Assembly: GCA_037178625.1 (NCBI GenBank)
Contig: CM074133.1
Span: 1,984,001 to 2,048,000, forward strand
DNA length: 64,000 nucleotides
DNA from: Skeletonema tropicum
Taxonomy: Eukaryota > Bacillariophyta > Thalassiosirophyceae > Thalassiosirales > Thalassiosiraceae
Direction of reading: 5' to 3'
The notes beneath the pieces were generated by a model. The model ran no database searches. It worked only from the letters and a program-made list of their open reading frames with translations, and was not told the origin of the DNA. Positions 21,104-31,091 of the stretch are shown piece after piece. Numbering within the stretch: position 1 is the first letter of the stretch; each line of letters begins with the position of its first letter. A program made the translations under genes and the position numbers.

Positions 21104-22285
21104 TTAATCGTGTGACTTCTTGTTATGGATCTCAGTAAACTTTTTCGCTACTTGTACTTCCGAAAGGTCCATATCAGGATTTGACATTGGATTCGCGTTG
21201 GTATGCCCCCAACAACTCTCATCAATATCAAACATGTCCGACATTCGTTTTGCTATGGTGGAGTCTTCAATATCAACTTCCACCAATGTAAGTGTTGGAC
21301 TGCGTGCAACAATTCCACGCACTCTCTCTACATGGTTGCAAAACCAATCCGCAAACTCGTCTACATTCTTTCCCACACCAGATGGAAAGCCGGTAATGTT
21401 TTCTTTCTTCATTTTATCATTCATGTGAGGTCCATTCCTTCTAGGAGGCCACTTGTTCAGACTATTGTACCATTTCTCTATGCTTCGAAATGTAAGGAAC
21501 AGCGTCGCATTGGGATAACCAGCAACTAGTTCATCGAGTAACTCAATTTGTGGAAAGTATAACCCATTGTCCATCTGAGCAAACACGTCAATTTTTCTGG
21601 AACCAGTTTCACATAAATCTAATGGACGACCTCCAGCCTCGACTGATTCTTTCATGCACCTAGCACAAGAGTCTATTCTGTTACATCTGAAATGGACTGA
21701 ATCGAGTCCTCCGCAATCAAAGAAGTTGTGCAGTGAACTTGTTCCCGTCTTTGGAAATCCCAGATTGAAGTAGGGTTTTTGAAGTTTGCCGTAGAGATGG
21801 TCAGGTACTGTGTTACTGCGAGCTTTGAAGCAACTCTTTGTGGAGATGAATGGTGTAAGTTCTTGTTTAGCCTTCTCATCTTTGTTAGTCTTGGCATCTC
21901 TTGCAGTCTTTTCATCTTTTACAGCCTCATTATTGACCAGAGTGGGATATTTGTTCCTTAAAATAATTGGTTCCCACTCGTCTGATATTGCACTCTCTTC
22001 TGCCTCCCACCCGTCTTCAGATGGATGATCCCAATCTTCTCGAATTGTAAAATCATCCGCTCGTTCCCATCCATCATCATTATTGTCACCGTCATCATCA
22101 GTATCGTGGTGCGTGAGATGAATGTCATCCTCTTCGGAGTAATAGCTGTAAAATAACCACATGTTTATGACTGCAACGATAGCAGCGGCGGAGAGAAATA
22201 GTTTCAGCGCCAAAGTTGTTGTGGAGAATCCATCATTATTAGTATTTCTCCGATTCCTGTTCCTATTAGCCGACGTCACTACCAT
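21104..22285 (-). CDS. Sulfotransferase, Golgi type II membrane protein
   Basis: A 393-residue single-exon protein. Residues ~26-46 (LALKLFLSAAAIVAVINMWL) are a signal anchor; a long acidic stem (residues 50-110) follows. The catalytic domain has the PAPS 5'-phosphosulfate loop YFNLGFPKTGTSSLHNFF at about 172-189 and the 3'-phosphate-binding segment TLFLTFRSIEKWYNSL at about 261-276. Cys-rich stretches (RCNRIDSCARCM) and the closing CWGHTN are shared with the gene at 28126. Such enzymes transfer sulfate from PAPS to glycans in the Golgi lumen. It is divergently arranged with the GT92-like gene at 22774, 488 bp between starts, compatible with a shared promoter. The substrate is unknown. Confidence 0.87.
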   Translation of the reverse strand: MVVTSANRNRNRRNTNNDGFSTTTLALKLFLSAAAIVAVINMWLFYSYYSEEDDIHLTHHDTDDDGDNNDDGWERADDFTIREDWDHPSEDGWEAEESAISDEWEPIILRNKYPTLVNNEAVKDEKTARDAKTNKDEKAKQELTPFISTKSCFKARSNTVPDHLYGKLQKPYFNLGFPKTGTSSLHNFFDCGGLDSVHFRCNRIDSCARCMKESVEAGGRPLDLCETGSRKIDVFAQMDNGLYFPQIELLDELVAGYPNATLFLTFRSIEKWYNSLNKWPPRRNGPHMNDKMKKENITGFPSGVGKNVDEFADWFCNHVERVRGIVARSPTLTLVEVDIEDSTIAKRMSDMFDIDESCWGHTNANPMSNPDMDLSEVQVAKKFTEIHNKKSHD

Positions 22286-22773
22286 TATTGATCACAATAT
22301 ATTGCTTCAATACTCCTTCTCAGAGTTATGTATCTTCTTCTCAGTGTCAGAGGTTTACATATATAACTCTGTCTGCTCTAGATCGAGGTACAAATTATTA
22401 GTATGCCTACAAACCACCTACTGTCACTGATTTGCCATGGTTATTATCTTCTCTCTCTCTGAGAGAGAATAAGTACATAATAAGTCAGTAGAGAGAGGGG
22501 TTGAATATTTTTTTTGAAAGCTTTAAAAAACTTTGGTTTGTGTAGCAACGGAGGAATTAATACCAAGCCAATGAATGCCAATGCCATACTAATTCCTTCC
22601 GCAAAGAGAATCATGTTGTGACATATTATGAATATGATGGAGCAAAATCGAGATGGTGAGCGTTTCTATCGACTTCGACCTCTCACCATTAATGTACACT
22701 GCCATCATAAGAGGCTATTCCTATTACAGATACTTATAGCCCCCTGCGGTGTGCTGCATCATCATCCATTGCC
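22286..22773. promoter_or_regulatory. Divergent intergenic region between sulfotransferase and GT92-like genes
   Basis: This 488-bp stretch separates two start codons on opposite strands. It contains a CT/GA palindrome (TCTCTCTCT GAGAGAGA) at about 22451-22468 and an AT-rich tract near 22507. No gene was seen. Co-regulation is inference from arrangement. Confidence 0.45.
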
Positions 22774-24168
22774 ATGGAAAACACATCACTTCGTCATCGT
22801 GGGAGCAAATCGGCAATGCCGGGTAGCGACCCCGCTCATACGTGGAGGCAACAAGGAGTCTTACGTCGAACATCTACTTGGATTTGGATTGCAAGGTCCA
22901 AGTTGGGATTAGGGCTGCTGAGTTTAAGTTTATGTTATCAATTCATCAAAGACAGCAGCCAGTTTAGTGAGGGTAAGGGTCAACAACCACAGGTTCCCGT
23001 GGTGAATTCAACATTATCTCCAGAACAAACGTGGCAACAGACATGTGAGGCATCTCGTCGTGACAACATGCGAAAACCACCACCGCCGTCGTCGAACAAC
23101 AATACTCACTCTCTCCGTCACGAATCGACGAAATCAAATGAAAAGAGTACTGTGGTTGCATGCACAATAGCAATTCACGAGCAACCATACTTGACAGAAT
23201 GGGCAGAATACAATTTACATGTACTAAATATCGCCAAGTTGTACGTCTATGATAATGCCGCCATTCCTGAATTATCCAACTGGACTGTTGAATCTGCATC
23301 GATGGGTATGGGAAGGGAGGGGGAGAGGGGTCAAAATGGCACAAACAACACCAATAGTAGAGAAAGCAGTAGAATATCCATAACTCACTATCCGGGGAGT
23401 AAAATGCAAGGACCAGCGTACAAAGATTGTGCCCGTCGTGCATTATCCGAAGGCTACGAATATGTCTTTTTCACAGATGTGGACGAATTCTTGGTACTGT
23501 ATCAACACAACAGCATAATGGAATTGGCAGTCGACTATTTGGGCAAAGGTGACGAAGATATATATGTGCATGTAGAAGTTGACAAAGATGGAAAGATCAA
23601 AGGGGCAAGTGCTGATCCACCACCTACGCCATTTCAAACAGAACGAAATGAAACACGAATAGTGGGCTCCCTCGGGATGAACTTTCGGACCCTGGGCAAC
23701 AATTGCGATATCGACTACAAGGCCCTTCCAGTATCCAAGCGATTTCAATACCGTGTCGAATCATCTTACGACATGAACGTGTTTATCAAAAGTTTGGTAA
23801 AGTTACAGTGGCTGGATTTGGACGTGGACTTTACAGACCCGCATTTCTACAAACTCCGAAAAGATGACAACAATGGAACAGCATTGAAGATTGATACAAA
23901 TCGTCAAGTTCGCGGAGGTTCTCTTCAGCCCATGCGTTTGTATGATGTTGCAGCGGTGCATCACTTCCTTCATAAGAGTTTGAGTGAGTATAGAAAGAAG
24001 AGAGATCGAGGAGGAGGAACTACTGGACGGAGTGCGATGTTGATTGAGAATGCCAAGAAGGGACTCGATAATCATGGGAAGCCATTACCTGGCGGCAATA
24101 TATATGATGATGAGGTGTGGAAACGGTTGGTGGAGAAGGTTCCTAGTTATAGAAAATATGATGCATAA
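22774..24168 (+). CDS. GT92-like (DUF23) glycosyltransferase, Golgi type II membrane protein
   Basis: A single-exon protein of 464 residues. A hydrophobic segment at about 43-58 (KLGLGLLSLSLCYQFI) is a probable signal anchor, followed by a Pro/Asn-rich stem. The catalytic domain begins at VVACTIAIHEQPYLTEWAEY and continues through IAKLYVYDNAA. The metal-binding DxD lies in YVFFTDVDEFLVLY (Asp235-x-Asp237). A C-terminal histidine segment, AAVHHFLHKS, follows. This arrangement matches the GT-A fold family GT92 and related transferases that add hexoses to glycans. A Gly/Asn/Ser-rich insertion at ~175-200 is unusual. It forms a divergent pair with the sulfotransferase at 21104. The next GT92-like gene, at 31092, shares the EW-Y-DN and DVDEFLVL blocks but is otherwise diverged. 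Confidence 0.85.
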   Translation: MENTSLRHRGSKSAMPGSDPAHTWRQQGVLRRTSTWIWIARSKLGLGLLSLSLCYQFIKDSSQFSEGKGQQPQVPVVNSTLSPEQTWQQTCEASRRDNMRKPPPPSSNNNTHSLRHESTKSNEKSTVVACTIAIHEQPYLTEWAEYNLHVLNIAKLYVYDNAAIPELSNWTVESASMGMGREGERGQNGTNNTNSRESSRISITHYPGSKMQGPAYKDCARRALSEGYEYVFFTDVDEFLVLYQHNSIMELAVDYLGKGDEDIYVHVEVDKDGKIKGASADPPPTPFQTERNETRIVGSLGMNFRTLGNNCDIDYKALPVSKRFQYRVESSYDMNVFIKSLVKLQWLDLDVDFTDPHFYKLRKDDNNGTALKIDTNRQVRGGSLQPMRLYDVAAVHHFLHKSLSEYRKKRDRGGGTTGRSAMLIENAKKGLDNHGKPLPGGNIYDDEVWKRLVEKVPSYRKYDA

Positions 24169-24233
24169 TAGATGGTGGATGTACAGTAGATATCTATCCT
24201 AGTTCTTCATCTTCATTTCTTTCCTATTACAAT

Positions 24234-24868
24234 TCAACACTTGCACGGGGCTTGAGACCTCGCGGGATCAAATACAGAATGGTAAGTCACATGACATTGG
24301 ATTTGCGTCAGCGTTTTGAGAATGCGTGCTGCAGAAAAACAGCGATGAAGAAGAGAAACCAGCATTTTATGAATTATTGAGTAATAATCTGCATCGTATA
24401 TGTATGTGAAGAATCTATGGTTTGCACTGTCATTGTTTCTGCTGATGCTGACGCAGTCTATCTTGCGTCCAGCCTTCCAATGTTGGACTTGACAATCCTT
24501 TCCACAATACCAAGCTCCTAAACAGCGCAAGCATCGCTTGAACGAAGAGCACCCTGCCTCCTTCCTGCAATTTTACGCAGAGACTCTTTGCCTTTTCCTC
24601 TGCCATTGACATGATGTGCCAATGCCTTACCTTTGTTTGAATGCTCCAACGCTAGGGCGGCTTCCTCACCTTGGTTACAAAATCTCCTGCCTGTCGCTTG
24701 TGAAATTTGGCGGGAAGCTGCACTTGGCCCAAAAATATCGGCGCTAAGAAGTATCCCACGTCGTAGTCTTCTCTGGGTACGATACTTATTACAATATCTG
24801 TCAAACGTCTCCGAAGGTTGCAGCCTGTTACGACGAAATACTGTAGACGAAGGATTCTCCCTGCACAC
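24234..24868 (-). pseudogene. Decayed MYND zinc-finger gene
   Basis: The minus strand encodes, near 24430-24560, the second half of a MYND zinc finger: CSSFKRCLRCLGAWYCGKD followed by CQVQHWKAGRKIDC, with Cys/His spacing typical of MYND. A stop codon sits about eight codons before this in the same frame. Upstream, in other frames, segments such as KGKESLRKIAGR and ALALEHSNKGKA recall the helical Sel1-like repeats that often precede MYND in diatom proteins; that link is inference. No single frame covers the gene and no plausible splice junctions were found, so I call it a remnant. It lies just 3' of the GT92-like gene, on the opposite strand. Confidence 0.5.
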
Positions 24869-24954
24869 TGCACATGTCTGAATTCACGCACGTCAGTGAC
24901 TGCGCTGGTGTGATTAAGCACACACTTCGCCTTAGTATGGGGGCATTTTTTTTT

Positions 24955-26448
24955 AGCCCTCGGGCTAAAAAGCCCTCGATCGAAAATGAGAAACTTCTTC
25001 AAACATTTTCTCATAATTTTTCCATAATCCGGAACTTTCTACAAGTATTTTCTCATAAATTTTCCATTGTCCGGAAAATCCTTCAAACGTTTTCTCATGA
25101 TTTTCTTTGTCCGATACTTAATTCCTTGGCGGAGGGGGCATAGGGGGGAGTTGTGGCCGTCATGGTCGTTATTTTTTTGAAAGATAAGTAGGTGGTTTGT
25201 GGTCCTCAAAATCCTTTGAGAACCAGGAGAAGCGGGGAAGCTAATGGAACAGGGTCTATTGCTATCGCACACCGTTGGAAAGCTAATTTCACGGCGGCTC
25301 AGCTTATTTGGGGGTTGGAGGTTGTTAAGCGATTATTTGTGCTGATATTGTTATAAAAGACGTAAAATTAACCTTAAACCTAACCTTAGGGACAAAACTA
25401 ATGTGTAGACTGACCACTCTTAACGTGTAGGAATAGTAGGAGTACGAGAAAATTTACTTTCCTTACTTCAAATGTATACTTTTTTGTGGGCCAGAGGGAG
25501 TACTAAGTACATAGACGACACAATAATCCACTGAAAATCATCGACATAAATCTTTTACTTGACAGATGCATTGAATGCTAGAATCTTTCGTCTGGGTTTG
25601 CACACAGGGAATGTATGGCAACTGAAGCGCATCTTTTCATCTGAGAGAATATTACTTTTGCCGCAAATGTAAATCAGAACGGAGGTCAAACTAGCATCAA
25701 CGACGACGCAAAATTACATTGGGAGCATGAATTAGAAGACGGTGATGTGCACGTGTTGTCATTCGTCCGTTGACTCATCTGAAGAGAATAAAGATGGCAT
25801 CAGCGTGAGACACAAATTTGCGTGAGAGGGCAAGTTATCCAATACCGAAGACGACTACAACTCACCTTTGTGGCTTTAAACTCCACACATTATCGCTTCG
25901 AACTCTACACAGCGGGCTGATTGTCAACTGATGCACGTGCGTAGAACCCTAACCTTAACATTCCGGACATCACCTTTCGTGGCACGATGATATCACCTGC
26001 AACCGCTAAACCGAGAGCTGCGCTGAATAATGAAATAACGCTAATGCCATCAAAAATGGTTGGGATAGGAGTTGGTGGCCTGCATGTGCGGGATTGTTTC
26101 ATCTGAAAGCGGCAATATGTTAGCAGGTAACGACATTTTTGAATTGCACACAAAATGGAAACAGAAAATGATCATACAGTTGTATTTTTTCTCGGGACGA
26201 ACGCGGTGTGGTCGTAGGAGTGATATGTACGTGGTTGCGTTAAATAGACTGCGGTGTGGAATTGGACGGCATTGCGGTTAGCGGTGATAGGGTCGGCTAC
26301 TTCTGTTCATGGTGTGCATGGTCGATTTTGAATTTTATGGTGCGAGCCGAGTGCTGCCGTTGCCTTTTCATTTTCTTCATCCATTTCTCGCAATATCGTT
26401 TCTTGTAGATTGAAACCACTTTCTCAGAGGGCTTTTAGCCCGTGGGCT
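24955..26448. mobile_element. Possible non-autonomous element with palindromic ends
   Basis: AGCCCTCGGGCT plus AAAAAGCCCTC at 24955..24977 is matched in inverted orientation by 26427..26448 (reverse complement AGCCCACGGGCTAAAAGCCCTC). Each end is also a hairpin by itself. The 1.5 kb between holds no gene. No target-site duplication was found, so this is a weak call. Confidence 0.3.
24997..25114 (+). repeat. Degenerate tandem repeat, 42-bp period, almost three units
   Basis: Units start at 24997, 25039 and 25081 and share ATTTTCTCATAA/G then TTTCC and ATTGTCCGGAA. They lie just inside the left palindromic end of the possible element. Confidence 0.7.
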
Positions 26449-28125
26449 TTTTAAAATATTCTCCTTATATAGTATGCACAAAATAGATGTAATCAATTGT
26501 TAGTACAACGATTATCATGAAAAATTGCTTCTCCTATCACACTTAAATCTTAGGCTATCCATTGCCATTGCGCTCTTTAGACGTAACAGATCTCCAGTAA
26601 GGCCTCTTCTTTCCAATGCTTCCATCGGCGATGGCAATCTATCTCATCCGACAACGGAGAGAAACATTACGATGCAATCTTCTCTCTTCCAATAACTGTT
26701 GATAGATAGGAATAACAGATAGAACATTACATAGCAATCTTCACAATTCTATTTTATGCACAATGCTTACAGTATTGACACACTATGAAATACCGGCTAT
26801 CAATGCATTCAACCTGACAAACTAATGACGAAACAATGACACTTCGAATATGCGGTACATGACACAGAGAGATTTTCCGCATTTGCCAACAGAGACATTC
26901 ATAGCAGCGGAATATATGGCATAGAGATAATGACTGCATCATAAAAGCAATCATGATTTCAACAAGGATATAATTCGTCACGGTCGAGGCATCGTCATCC
27001 GATAAAGAGTATTTTAAGCAGTAATTATGCATTCAATCGGGAGCAACATGATTGTGGTTGACGTGATATTGTTACTGTCTTCATTTTTGTCCATTTACAT
27101 CTGTAGAGTTTATTTGCAAGAGAGGTATGAATTTAAATGAGATAACAAACGATACATCGAGGATTAACCTCGCCGAAGTTGATGTGCGTTCAATACAGAA
27201 GAGACGATACATTACGATATTATTGACATGCAACAAGAACGTGACCAGCTCACGTATACTGCTTCGAATTCCGCACGTTGCCGAGGCTGATAGTCGGATG
27301 CTTAATAACACCGACCTTTTTGAACGGATTGTCTTCTTCCCTCTCTACGTCACTGGGCTGAGGCTGATGTTCATTCATTTCAAACTGGAGCAACGACTTT
27401 TTGCCGAAGGATCATCGACACAATCAAATGCAGCTGGGGCGTCGAATTATTGGTGTAATAGATGATGGTGATAAATGACGTAGACGTGATAGTATTTACC
27501 GGAGACGCCAAAACTTGAACCTTGAACACACAACACTGATGACTCATCTTTCCTCTCAATAATGGACAACCCTTTCGTCCCAAATCAGTTCTTCTTCATC
27601 TTTGCATGCAGCGGTGCTATCGCTGATTGTGGTTAAATTCATTGCGGATCAGAGAGGGCATGGTGGTTAGGCGGCCACCGGTAGCATGGTCATGGTCTAC
27701 TCATTCACAAGGCTGTTCGAATTTTAAGTACCTATGTATGTATGATGTACTCGTAGAATGTCCGTTTGCGTGCCGTTTGCCGTTGCCTTTTGAATATTCT
27801 CTTTCTTGTGAATAAGAAATCCACTTCCCGAGACTTTGAAGTGACATCTGATACTCCTAAAAAGAAACATCCTAGCCTATATGTCTCAGCGATACTTTAT
27901 GAGAAAGGACCATGTACAAAATACTCCCATTATGAAAGGGACTGCCAAGATACTTTTCTTGTTTACAATACCAGTGATACGTACTTAGCACAGAAATAAC
28001 CTAAAGCCCCACGACCACAAGCCACAAGCAATAAGTGCAATACGCCGATGCCAATGCCGTAGAATGCCTATTGCAGCGTACTGGATACACATCTAGCCTC
28101 TCTCTAAACTTCTTATTGCAACAAA
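26449..28125. other. Intergenic, no gene recognised
   Basis: AT-rich sequence with scattered short frames. A 112-codon plus-strand frame at 27127..27465 has no domain, no homologous look and no splice partners. The last ~200 bp before 28126 probably form the promoter of the second sulfotransferase. Confidence 0.5.
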
Positions 28126-29169
28126 ATGGTGACACCGGCACCGCTCCAGCGGCAGCAGAGGAGGAGCCGCTTGATGTTGCTTCTTCCTATTCCAATCTGT
28201 TTCACTATTCTATCGCTGCTCAAATCAGCACCTCTGCATAACTCACCTGATAGTGCTGTCACTGTACCGATAGTGAGTAATGATGATGATGCCGAAAATA
28301 CAGAAAGTGACAGTGAAAGTTGCCTGCGACCGAGAAGTAATAGAGATGCGGCGGTGATGAAATCACCACTGAAACTACCGAGTAAGTTCGTCAAAATTCT
28401 TTTTTGTTTCATATTAAGAGCGTCAAGTATGCTTCCTGTTCACAACACTAAATGGCGGCACTCATAATATTATTATCATTCATTCTTCTCTGTCATTTTG
28501 CTTGTGCTAGTTATCAATTTGGGCATGCCCAAAATGGGTTCAACATCTCTTCAAAGTTATCTAGAATGTGGGGGGTACGAATCCGTTCACTGGTTATGCG
28601 GTCGCAGATATTGTGGGGACTGCATAGAAGAGTCAATACAGGCTGGGCTTCCTCCATTCTCATCCAAAGACCCAGAATGCAAAATCAACAATATTGATTC
28701 GTACGCACAGATTGATAGAGGTCCAGAGAAGCTAGTGCAGGTCAACTACTTGGATGAGATCATGGCTGGCGTTCCAAACGCTACATTTGTCTTGACATTC
28801 CGTAACATGACAAAATGGTACATGAGCATGGCGAATTGGTGGACAGATTCAAAAGAAGTGCCTTTTAACTCAACAAAGGATAATAACATGCGGAAACGTT
28901 TTGAGGTGGCAAACATTACCGGTCTACCTGTGGGAGTAGGCAGAAATGTTAGTGAATTCAGTCACTTCTACTGTGAATATGTGAAGAGGGTGAGAAAGGA
29001 AGTTTCGAAATACCCTGGGCGTCATGATTTGGTTGAAATCGATATAGAAGACCCGGCAGTGGGGCGTCAAATGGAGGAGGCGTTTGGTGTTAATCGTACG
29101 TGTTGGGGCCATTCGAATACAGGAAATCATCACGACACTGTACCTGCTGAGGAACTACATAGGATATGA
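28126..29169 (+). CDS. Second sulfotransferase, Golgi type II membrane protein
   Basis: Exons are 28126..28381 and 28511..29169. The 129-bp intron (GTAAGT...GCTAG) interrupts a codon after its first base, and joining gives 304 residues. Exon 1 encodes the signal anchor (LMLLLPIPICFTILSLL, about residues 16-32) and a short acidic stem. Exon 2 opens with the PAPS loop IINLGMPKMGSTSLQSYL and contains ATFVLTFRNMTKWYMSM, the 3'-phosphate site. The PKTGTSS of the neighbour at 21104 is PKMGSTS here; the essential Lys and Ser remain. Shared Cys blocks (WLCGRRYCGDCIEES) and the closing CWGHSN show it is a diverged paralogue of 21104. The substrate is unknown; a sulfated glycan is inferred. Confidence 0.87.
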
Positions 29170-29419
29170 AAACTTCTTGCATAACTTTGCACTCACAGCA
29201 CACCCTCTAGAGAGAAAAGGTCGAAAACTACTTCTCTCTTGAGGAATTAGGATTGTGAATATACTTTTCTTAGCACACGTAATATTCTTCTTTGACCGCC
29301 TGTTCAAATTGATTGTACCTTTGCCGTAGATATCTAATCTGATTAACTTTGTATTTATTTAACTTTGCCTAGGTAGTAGAGTAGTCTGTGAAATGGCATA
29401 GGTCATCTATTTTATTGGT

Positions 29420-30407
29420 TTACATGAAGTCATCTTCATAATCCTCCGCTGCAGTAGCATCTGCAGTTCCATTCATATCTGGATGGAAAGCAACGAAGGT
29501 TTGTCGCGGTTAAAGGAGGATAGTTAGTCATGTTGTTCATTCGTTGGCCGCGATAAAAATATACACGATAAAAGATGTAGACGACATTGAACTCACCTGA
29601 CACACTTGTCTCTCCTCCCACTATACGATCGTACGATCTCTCCTCCATCTCTCTCTTCCTCTCCAACTCTTCGATCTTCTTCTTCTTTTGTTCTAAAATA
29701 CGCTGCGCCTTGTTCTGCTTTTGTATTTCTCTCATCCTAGCCTGTTGTTCCTGTGCCAAATCTGGATGTAATTCCACCTTGGTCTTTTCCAATTGTCGAA
29801 CGATTGTATTGTTTTTGGCAATTTTGCATCGGCGGACATTTTCGGGGCGGTGGAAGCCTACTTGACCGTCTACCATCGATGATGTCTTTTTCAGATTCTT
29901 TTGGGAACGTCGTCGAAATACAGAAGATTAGTGCATGATTTCATCACATCACATGAGTATTTTATGGTGCAGTCACACTTCTGTAATGTATACACGACGA
30001 CAACAGCCAGATATGATAATGCTCACCTTCCATCTTGTATACACAATATAAACCTCACTCTTTTTACAACCCTGGATGCTATTTGCTTTGACCAAAGAAC
30101 AACAATCCGTCAAGCAGTCTTCTGGAATGTCATCCATCGTTTGACCAGACTTGAGACGAAGGTATACGTGAGCTGAACTCAGGTCGTCCACATGAAACCA
30201 CTGTATGATAGCGTTGCAATTTTGTTCAGAGTGAGCGTAAGAATGAGGTTAGACGTGGCAATATCACAAGTGATGCAGTTGTGAAGCAAAATAATAACTT
30301 ACACAATCTTCCGGGTGCCCGTACTTGATGAGATCCTCGTTCTCATATTTATCCTTGCCCATGTAGATCGTATATTGACCACAGCGAGTTTTGAAGTAGT
30401 AGACCAT
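29420..30407 (-). CDS. CCDC25: CCDC25 homologue (NFACT-R/DUF814 domain, coiled coil)
   Basis: Four exons on the minus strand: 30303..30407, 30027..30200, 29597..29897 and 29420..29478, with GT-AG introns of 102, 129 and 118 bp. Joined they give 212 residues, close to the ~208 of animal CCDC25. The order matches: [73 protein letters not shown], then [14 protein letters not shown], followed by a long Arg/Lys/Glu coiled coil and an acidic end closing DDFM. The family carries the RNA/ribosome-linked NFACT-R fold; animal CCDC25 has also been described as a DNA sensor, which need not apply here. The short last exon (59 bp) gives an ending close to the animal DSDEFM. Single copy, strand opposite to its neighbours. 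Confidence 0.93.
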
Positions 30408-31091
30408 CTTTATTGGTGTTTGAACGGAGTGTTAAAAGCGTCGATAGTATATAGCACTATGATGTGTTGTAGCACTCCACTACTTCTTCATGGCGTGGAG
30501 CGTGAGCGTGGAGGAGATGGAAACAAATTGAAACGGTGGATAATGGCGGATGGATAAAAGGGTAGATGTAAAGAAACTCGGATTTTCTTTTTAGAGTTTA
30601 TCTTGTAAGGATAATACCTACCTAAGCTCTTAAAAGCATCTTTGTTTGACCGTATCTCTAGCACATAAACTAGTACTCCTAATTGTTTGAGAATTAATCT
30701 AATCTCCTGATGTATAGAATAAATCAATTTGGCCAAACGTAGGTCTATCTTATTTATCATAGGTACTATCTCCAGACTATCTCCTTCCAATGATTAAAAG
30801 TATTCCATTTACGGCCAGTATCTGTCAAAACTTAATTTCGGTGAATGAAAAGATGAATTATTTTCAATTATCATGAACGATGAACGGAGATCTAAAATCT
30901 AAAATCAATGATCTCACTTCGAAGAAGTTAGTTGTGTAGAGTTGTGTGTAGTGAAGTTGAGGGATTCAATAGCAAGACAGTTGCGTTGTAACTTCGAAGA
31001 ACTTGTGTATGGTGAAGTTCATCAGGGATTCAACATATAGACGTTGCATTGAAATAAAGGAAGTGCTGAATAATGCGTAGGCAGTACAATA
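30408..31091. promoter_or_regulatory. Divergent intergenic region with an imperfect direct repeat
   Basis: No gene seen. Two related blocks begin with ACTTCGAAGAA at 30916 and 30991 and both continue to GTGAAGTT and AGGGATTCAA. They lie 40-175 bp upstream of the GT92-like start at 31092, where they could be regulatory. The TTCGAA core recalls stress-type palindromes; function is inference. Confidence 0.4.

Noticed and set aside
25369..25391. Telomere-like CCTAAC/CCTTAGGG motifs
   Set aside because: Only two or three imperfect units, too few for an interstitial telomere.
27127..27465. 112-codon plus-strand frame
   Set aside because: No motif, no homologous look, no splice context; kept only as part of an intergenic note.
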